Assembly (NCBI GenBank): GCA_963815475.1 | Contig: CAWFHD010000003.1 | Coordinates: 1,550,001-1,614,000, forward strand | Direction of reading: 5' to 3' | From: Sulfopaludibacter sp963815475 | GTDB taxonomy: Bacteria; Acidobacteriota; Terriglobia; Bryobacterales; Bryobacteraceae | Length of the DNA: 64,000 bases | Shown: one piece after another, positions 59,233-64,000 of the stretch | How positions within the stretch are numbered: the first letter of the stretch is position 1 | Layout of the letters: every line of letters starts with the position of its first letter | The notes under the pieces: model-generated | The model's database searches: none | What the model saw: the letters and a program-made list of their open reading frames with translations, nothing else | What the model was told of the DNA's origin: nothing | Made by a program: the position numbers and the translations under genes

Positions 59233-61532
59233 CTACAGCGTGCCTGAGACATGTGGGATCGAGCCGACCGGCTGACCGCTGCCCACACTGAACTTCAGCG
59301 GTCCTCTCGTCGACTCCACCGCAAAGGTAACTTCGCGTGTCTCCCCCGCCTTCAGATGCACGCGCTGGAACCCGCGCAGTTGGCGGATGGTATCGCCGGT
59401 CCCATCGACGTAGAGCTGCACTACTTCATCGCCGTCGCGAGCCGATTCGTTCTTTACTTTGACGACCACCTGGGCGCCTTGCGCCGTCCGCTTCGAATGC
59501 AGCCCGGAGTATTGAAACTTGGAGTAGCTGAGTCCGAACCCGAAGCCATACAACGGGTCGCCTTTGAAGTAGCGATAGGTCCGACCGTTCATCGAGTAAT
59601 CGTCAAAGGGCGGCAACTGCTCCACCGACTTGTAAAATGTGACGGGCAGCCGCCGGCAGGATTGTTGACCCCGTCAATTGTTTCCGCGATGGCCGTTCCG
59701 GTTTCCTCTCCGCCGTACCAAAGCTCGAGAACCGCCGCGGCATGCTCGGCGGCAAAATTCGCGGCGAGTGCGCTGCCGCTCGTCAGCACCACCACCACCG
59801 GTTTGCCCGTGGCGACCAGCGCTGCGATCAACTTCTCCTGTGACTCGGGCAGCTTCAAATCGGTGCGGTCGCCGCCGGCGAACCCGGGAATCGAGACGCG
59901 CATCTCCTCGCCCTCAAGGTTCGGATTCAAGCCGACGAACGCTACTGTGACATCGGCATTCTTCGCCGCATCCACCGCGTCGGCAAGCAGCGCCTCAGCG
60001 GGCGGCTTCCAGGAGAGTGTGGGACCAGCGCCAGGACGCTGTTGGCGAGCCTCCATGCGAACCGCATAGCTATGCCCCGCTTCGAGTGTCGCGTGCAGGT
60101 CGGTGACTTCCTTATCATCCAGGAACAACCGTCCGACTGTGACGAACGTATACTCGCCCGAGACCGGCGCCTTCATAGTGTTACCCGCCGGAATCAGCGA
60201 TCCGGTCTGCGACGTGTAAGTGGCGCCCAGCGCATAGCGAATCTCCGCCTTTCCGGCAAATTGCTGCTCCATGCCTTCGAGCGGCGTGATATGGCGCTTG
60301 GAGAACCCGTTGTAATTTCCCAGCAGTGCCACAGCATCGTTCGCCGATGGCCCCACAACCGCGATCTTCTTCACCGACGGCTTGAGCGGCAGGGTATTAT
60401 CGGAGTTCTTCAGCAGGACGATGGCCTTGCGCGCGGCTTCCAGCGCCACTTTGCGATGCTCTTCGGAATCGTTCACCGAGTATGGAATTTTGGAAAACGG
60501 CACGCGCTCCGGCGGATCGAACATCCCCAACTTGAAGCGCGCCACGAAGAGGCGCTCCAGCGACCGGTCGATTTCCGCTTCGGTGATCAATCCTGATTTC
60601 ACTGCGTCCACCAACGCGCGATATTCCGTGCCACAAGTGAGATCCGTGCCGGCCTTGACCGCGATCGCAGAAGCCTCCGCCGCCGTGGCCTTGTACTTGT
60701 GGCCGCGGAAGATATCGCTGATGGCGCCGCAATCGCTCACCACGTAGCCCTGAAATCCCCACTCGCCGCGCAAGCGTGTTTGTAGCAGATCGGTATTGGC
60801 GCAGGCCGGCACGCCATCCACGGCGTTGTAGGCGCACATCACGGAGTCGGCCTTGCCCTCCAGGATGGCGGCGCGGAACGCCGGGAGATACGTGTCGTTC
60901 AAGTCGCGTTCACTCGGCTTCACGTCGAACTGATGCCGCGTCGACTCGGGACCGCTGTGCACGGCGTAATGCTTGGCCGTGGCGATGACCTTGTAGTAGT
61001 GGAGGTCGTCGCCTTGCATGCCGCGAATGAATTCCACCGCCATGCGGCCGGTGAGGTAAGGGTCCTCGCCATACGTCTCCTGCCCGCGGCCCCAGCGCGG
61101 ATCGCGAAAGATGTTGATGTTGGGCGACCAGAAGGTGAGCCCAAAGTAGCGGCCATGATTGTCGTTGCGGATGGCCTCGTTGTACTTGGCGCGCGCCTCC
61201 GTGGAGATCACATCGGCGATGCGGTGCATCAACTCGGTATCGAACGTAGCGGCCAGTCCGATGGCTTGCGGAAATACGGTGGCCTCGCCGGCGCGGGCCA
61301 CGCCGTGCAGCGCTTCATTCCACCAATCGTAAGCGGGAATATTGAGGCGCGCGAGGGCGGGCGCGCCGTTCTGCATCTGCAGAACCTTCTCATCCAGCGT
61401 CATGCGCCCCACCAGATCGGCGGCGCGCTTTTCGGCGGAGAGGTCGGGATTCAGGTAGGCGGGCGTTTCCGCCGGTTGGCCGGAAACTACCAATGCAACG
61501 AAGAGGGGAAGCGAACAAGTCCATCTCGCCAT
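59233..61532 (-). CDS. Glycoside hydrolase family 3 (beta-glucosidase/xylosidase type), one frameshift
   Basis: About 765 residues if the frame is repaired. Signal peptide MARWTCSLPLFVALVVSGQP. The GH3 N-terminal barrel has RMTLDEKVLQMQNGAPALAR, YDWWNEALHGVARAGEATVF, FRDPRWGRGQETYGEDPYLT and ATAKHYAVHSGPESTRH, and the nucleophile Asp267 in GYVVSDCGAISDI. The second domain has KKIAVVGPSANDAVALLGNY, a shortened PA14-like piece and SGSALAANFAAEHAAAVLEL. Near 59650 one C seems missing (GGCGGC where GGCCGGC is expected). With it, PAGRLPVTFYKSVEQLPPFD and the fibronectin-III-like end follow to 59233. It cleaves beta-linked glucose or xylose from oligosaccharides in the periplasm. It is divergent from the second GH3 gene. 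Confidence 0.9.
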
Positions 61533-61619
61533 GTCAGTCCAAATTCTACTCCTTGCTTCCAACTACGATAGCCGATATAGTTTGAAGCGACAACTAAAAG
61601 AAGGCTTTCCACAGCTTTT

Positions 61620-64000
61620 ATGCGCGTCTCAATATTCTTTCTTCTTTTCGCCATGGCTGGCGCCGCCCAGCAGTCCGTTCCTTACAAAGATCCGACCGCT
61701 AAACTCGACCGCCGCGTCGACGACTTGATTTCGCGCATGACGCTGGAGGAGAAGGTCTCCCAGCTCATGAACGACTCGCCTGCCATCGACCGTCTGGGCG
61801 TTCCGGCTTACAACTGGTGGAACGAGTGTTTGCACGGCGTGGCACGATCCGGCCGCGCCACCGTCTTTCCCGAGACCATCGGACTCGCGGCTACCTGGGA
61901 TTCCGATTTGATCTTTCGGGTGGCGACCGCGATCTCTGACGAGGCGCGCGCCAAATACAACGAGTTTGTTCGCCGCGGCAAGCGCAATATCTATCAGGGG
62001 CTCACATTCTGGACTCCCAACATCAATCTGTTCCGCGATCCGCGCTGGGGCCGCGGCATGGAGACTTACGGCGAAGATCCGTACCTCACGGGCCGCATGG
62101 CCGTCAATCTGATCCGCGGCCTACAGGGTGACGACGAGAAATATCTGAAGACTATCGCCACCGCGAAACACTTCGCCGTGCATAGCGGCCCCGAAGCTTC
62201 GCGGCACACCTTCGACGCAACGGTGCCCGATTCCGAGCTGTTCGACACCTACCTGCCGCAGTTCGAAGCCGCTATCAAAGAAGGCGGCGCGCAATCGGTG
62301 ATGTGCGCCTACAACCGCTTGGATGGTCTGCCCGCCTGCTCCAATCCGCGCCTCCTCGACGACATTCTGCGCAAGCAGTGGGGCTTCAAAGGCTATGTGG
62401 TCTCCGACTGCGGCGCGATCGGCGACATCTATCTCAACCACAAATCGTCACCCAACGCCCAGGCTGGAGTGGCGAGTGCCATCAAAGCGGGCACCGATTT
62501 GAACTGCGGCGTGGAGTACGGCAACATTCTGCCGGCAGTGCAGGCCGGCCTGATTCAGGAGGCCGAAGTGAACGCCGCGCTGCATCGCCTGCTGGCGGCG
62601 CGGTTCAAGCTCGGCATGTTCGATCCACCGGAAATGGTGGCGTACGCGCGCATTCCGTACAACGTGAACGACAGCCCGGCGCATCACCAACTGGCGCTCG
62701 AAACGGCACGAAAGTCGATTGTGCTGCTGAAGAACGAAAGCAAAACGCTGCCGCTCAGCAAATCGCTGAAGACCCTTGCCGTGATCGGCCCGGATGCCGA
62801 CGATGTGGATGTGCTGCTGGGGAACTATAACGGCGAGCCTTCGGAACCGGTGACGCCACTGGCCGGCATCCGGCGGAAACTGGGCGCGAACACGAAGGTG
62901 ATCTACGCGCACGGCAGCGATCTGGCGCCGAACCTGCCCCACTTCGAAACTATTCCGACCACTGCGCTTTTCACCTCGAACGCCGCCAACCAGAGCGGCC
63001 TCCAGGGCGAGTATTTCGGCTCGGCGAGTTTCGATGGCAAACAGCACCGTCCGCGCGAGCTCACCTATCCGAGCTCGGGCCAGATGGTGGGCCAAATCCC
63101 CACGGATCCCAAGCCGCTGTTTACGCGCGTCGATCCGCAGGTGGATTTCCACTGGTGGGACGGCGCGCCGCGCGCCGGCATGAATGACGATGATTTCGGA
63201 GTCCGCTGGACGGGCTATCTGAAAGCGCCGTCCAACGGCCGCTATGAAATCGGCGCCAACGGGATGAATGCGTTCGAGCTTTACCTGGACGGCAAGCGCA
63301 TCGCCGACCTCAACAATATTCACGAGCGCAATTACCGTTCCGCCGCGGTGGACCTCGAGGCCGGCAGGCTCTACCAGATTCGCCTCGACTATCACGAGTT
63401 CGTGGGCGATGCCGATATCCGCCTGGTGTGGTCGCGGCCGGCAGGCGGATCGGAGCAGGAAGCGGCGGTGGCGGCGGCAGCACAGGCCGACGCCGTGGTG
63501 CTGGTGCTGGGCCTCTCGCCGCGCCTCGAAGGCGAGGAGATGACCGTGCCGGTGGAGGGCTTCGCGGGCGGCGATCGCGTGCAACTCGGGATTCCGCGCG
63601 TGCAGGAAGAGTTGATGCAAAAGGTATTGGCGACCGGCAAGCCCGTGGTGCTGGTGCTATTGAACGGGAGCGCCGTGGCCGTGAATTGGGCGAAAGCCCA
63701 TGTGCCCGCCATCGTAGAGCTCTGGTATCCCGGGCAGGCGGGCGGCGACGCTTTGGCCGACGTGTTATTCGGCGACTACAATCCGGCGGGCCGTCTGCCC
63801 GTGACGTTCTACCAATCGGCGGAACAGTTGCCGCCGTTCACGGACTACGGGATGAAAGGGCGGACGTACCGCTACTTCACAGGCGAGCCGCTGTGGCCCT
63901 TTGGCTTCGGGTTGAGCTACACCTCGTTCTCTTACGCCAAACCGGTTTCGCCAGGCTCGGTCAAAACCGGCGGCGATGCGCGCGTCTCGGTGGAAGTGCA
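61620..64000 (+). CDS. Glycoside hydrolase family 3 with PA14 domain (3' end outside window)
   Basis: At least 793 residues from ATG 61620. Signal peptide MRVSIFFLLFAMAGAAQQ. It is a paralogue of the previous gene: LISRMTLEEKVSQLMNDSPA, YNWWNECLHGVARSGRATVF, FRDPRWGRGMETYGEDPYLT, AKHFAVHSGPEASRH and the nucleophile Asp263 in GYVVSDCGAIGD. A full PA14 carbohydrate-binding domain is inserted in the second domain (about residues 460-610) with GLQGEYFGSASFDGKQ, FGVRWTGYLKAPSNGRYEIG and GRLYQIRLDYHEFVGDADIR. Then comes RLPVTFYQSAEQLPPFTDYG and the start of the fibronectin-like end. GH3 enzymes with PA14 attack beta-glucosides or xylosides of plant material. The frame is open to the window end. Confidence 0.93.
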   Translation, partial: MRVSIFFLLFAMAGAAQQSVPYKDPTAKLDRRVDDLISRMTLEEKVSQLMNDSPAIDRLGVPAYNWWNECLHGVARSGRATVFPETIGLAATWDSDLIFRVATAISDEARAKYNEFVRRGKRNIYQGLTFWTPNINLFRDPRWGRGMETYGEDPYLTGRMAVNLIRGLQGDDEKYLKTIATAKHFAVHSGPEASRHTFDATVPDSELFDTYLPQFEAAIKEGGAQSVMCAYNRLDGLPACSNPRLLDDILRKQWGFKGYVVSDCGAIGDIYLNHKSSPNAQAGVASAIKAGTDLNCGVEYGNILPAVQAGLIQEAEVNAALHRLLAARFKLGMFDPPEMVAYARIPYNVNDSPAHHQLALETARKSIVLLKNESKTLPLSKSLKTLAVIGPDADDVDVLLGNYNGEPSEPVTPLAGIRRKLGANTKVIYAHGSDLAPNLPHFETIPTTALFTSNAANQSGLQGEYFGSASFDGKQHRPRELTYPSSGQMVGQIPTDPKPLFTRVDPQVDFHWWDGAPRAGMNDDDFGVRWTGYLKAPSNGRYEIGANGMNAFELYLDGKRIADLNNIHERNYRSAAVDLEAGRLYQIRLDYHEFVGDADIRLVWSRPAGGSEQEAAVAAAAQADAVVLVLGLSPRLEGEEMTVPVEGFAGGDRVQLGIPRVQEELMQKVLATGKPVVLVLLNGSAVAVNWAKAHVPAIVELWYPGQAGGDALADVLFGDYNPAGRLPVTFYQSAEQLPPFTDYGMKGRTYRYFTGEPLWPFGFGLSYTSFSYAKPVSPGSVKTGGDARVSVEV

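Noticed and set aside
62448..63620. Reverse open frame of 390 codons opposite the second GH3 gene
   Set aside because: GH3 motifs and the signal peptide lie on the forward strand; the reverse translation is His/Arg-rich shadow.

Overview
The window looks like a soil Acidobacteriota chromosome, probably near Solibacter/Bryobacter. The basis is family content recognised by eye, not a search: PadR regulators paired with two very long MacB-type permeases of the acidobacterial ADOP kind, a TIGR03435 remnant, a TIGR03067 protein, large GH3 glycosidases, a tannase-type esterase, high GC, and many short palindromic repeats between genes. I saw no rRNA, tRNA, CRISPR array, prophage or intact transposase.

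Layout. 1-6.6 kb: the end of a Xre/ParS-type antitoxin plus RES toxin, a DUF72 protein, a 5'-3' exonuclease, a stand-alone ATP-dependent DNA ligase and a stand-alone LigD-type primase/polymerase, with a second toxin-antitoxin pair between the last two. 6.7-10.5 kb: gamma-glutamyltransferase and MutL. 10.7-16.9 kb: two PadR-ADOP pairs, the first permease frameshifted. 17.0-22.7 kb: a cluster of circularly permuted ATP-grasp, alpha-E, proteasome-like peptidase and transglutaminase. Its first two genes carry many one-base frameshifts, and the alpha-E 3' end is separated from the rest by a 1.7-kb block bounded by 41-bp direct repeats. 22.7-31.8 kb: tannase/feruloyl esterase, RibBA with an abnormal GTP cyclohydrolase II half, a peroxiredoxin and a TolC-EmrB-EmrA efflux operon. 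31.8-36.8 kb: a possible group II intron remnant between palindromes, a PadR operon and a hybrid histidine kinase. 36.9-44.9 kb: a TPP enzyme, GalE, HslUV, NadB, AroB and a UbiE/MenG methyltransferase. 45-50.2 kb: a BlaI-BlaR1-like pair whose sensor ends in short helical repeats, followed by a secreted protein built from the same repeats, then NAD salvage genes pncA-pncB. 50.3-54.8 kb: a Gld-like ABC transporter. 54.9-64 kb: SDR, RluA-type pseudouridine synthase, a secreted hypothetical, a GMP synthase of the long eukaryote-like form, and two divergent GH3 glycosidases, the last running off the window.

How the genes work together. The ATP-grasp/alpha-E/peptidase/transglutaminase set is a recognised but biochemically poorly understood peptide-bond-forming and processing cluster. 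The BlaI/BlaR1/repeat-protein set looks like a protease-relayed sensor with an unusual sensing module. NadB (de novo) and PncA/PncB (salvage) feed NAD synthesis. The ABC, GldG-like and DUF4340 genes form one membrane complex.

Quality warning. About twenty probable single-base indels interrupt otherwise well conserved proteins, concentrated at 17.08-19.38 kb. Several are one-base doublings, which suggests sequencing or assembly error more than gene decay, but the sequence alone cannot settle this.
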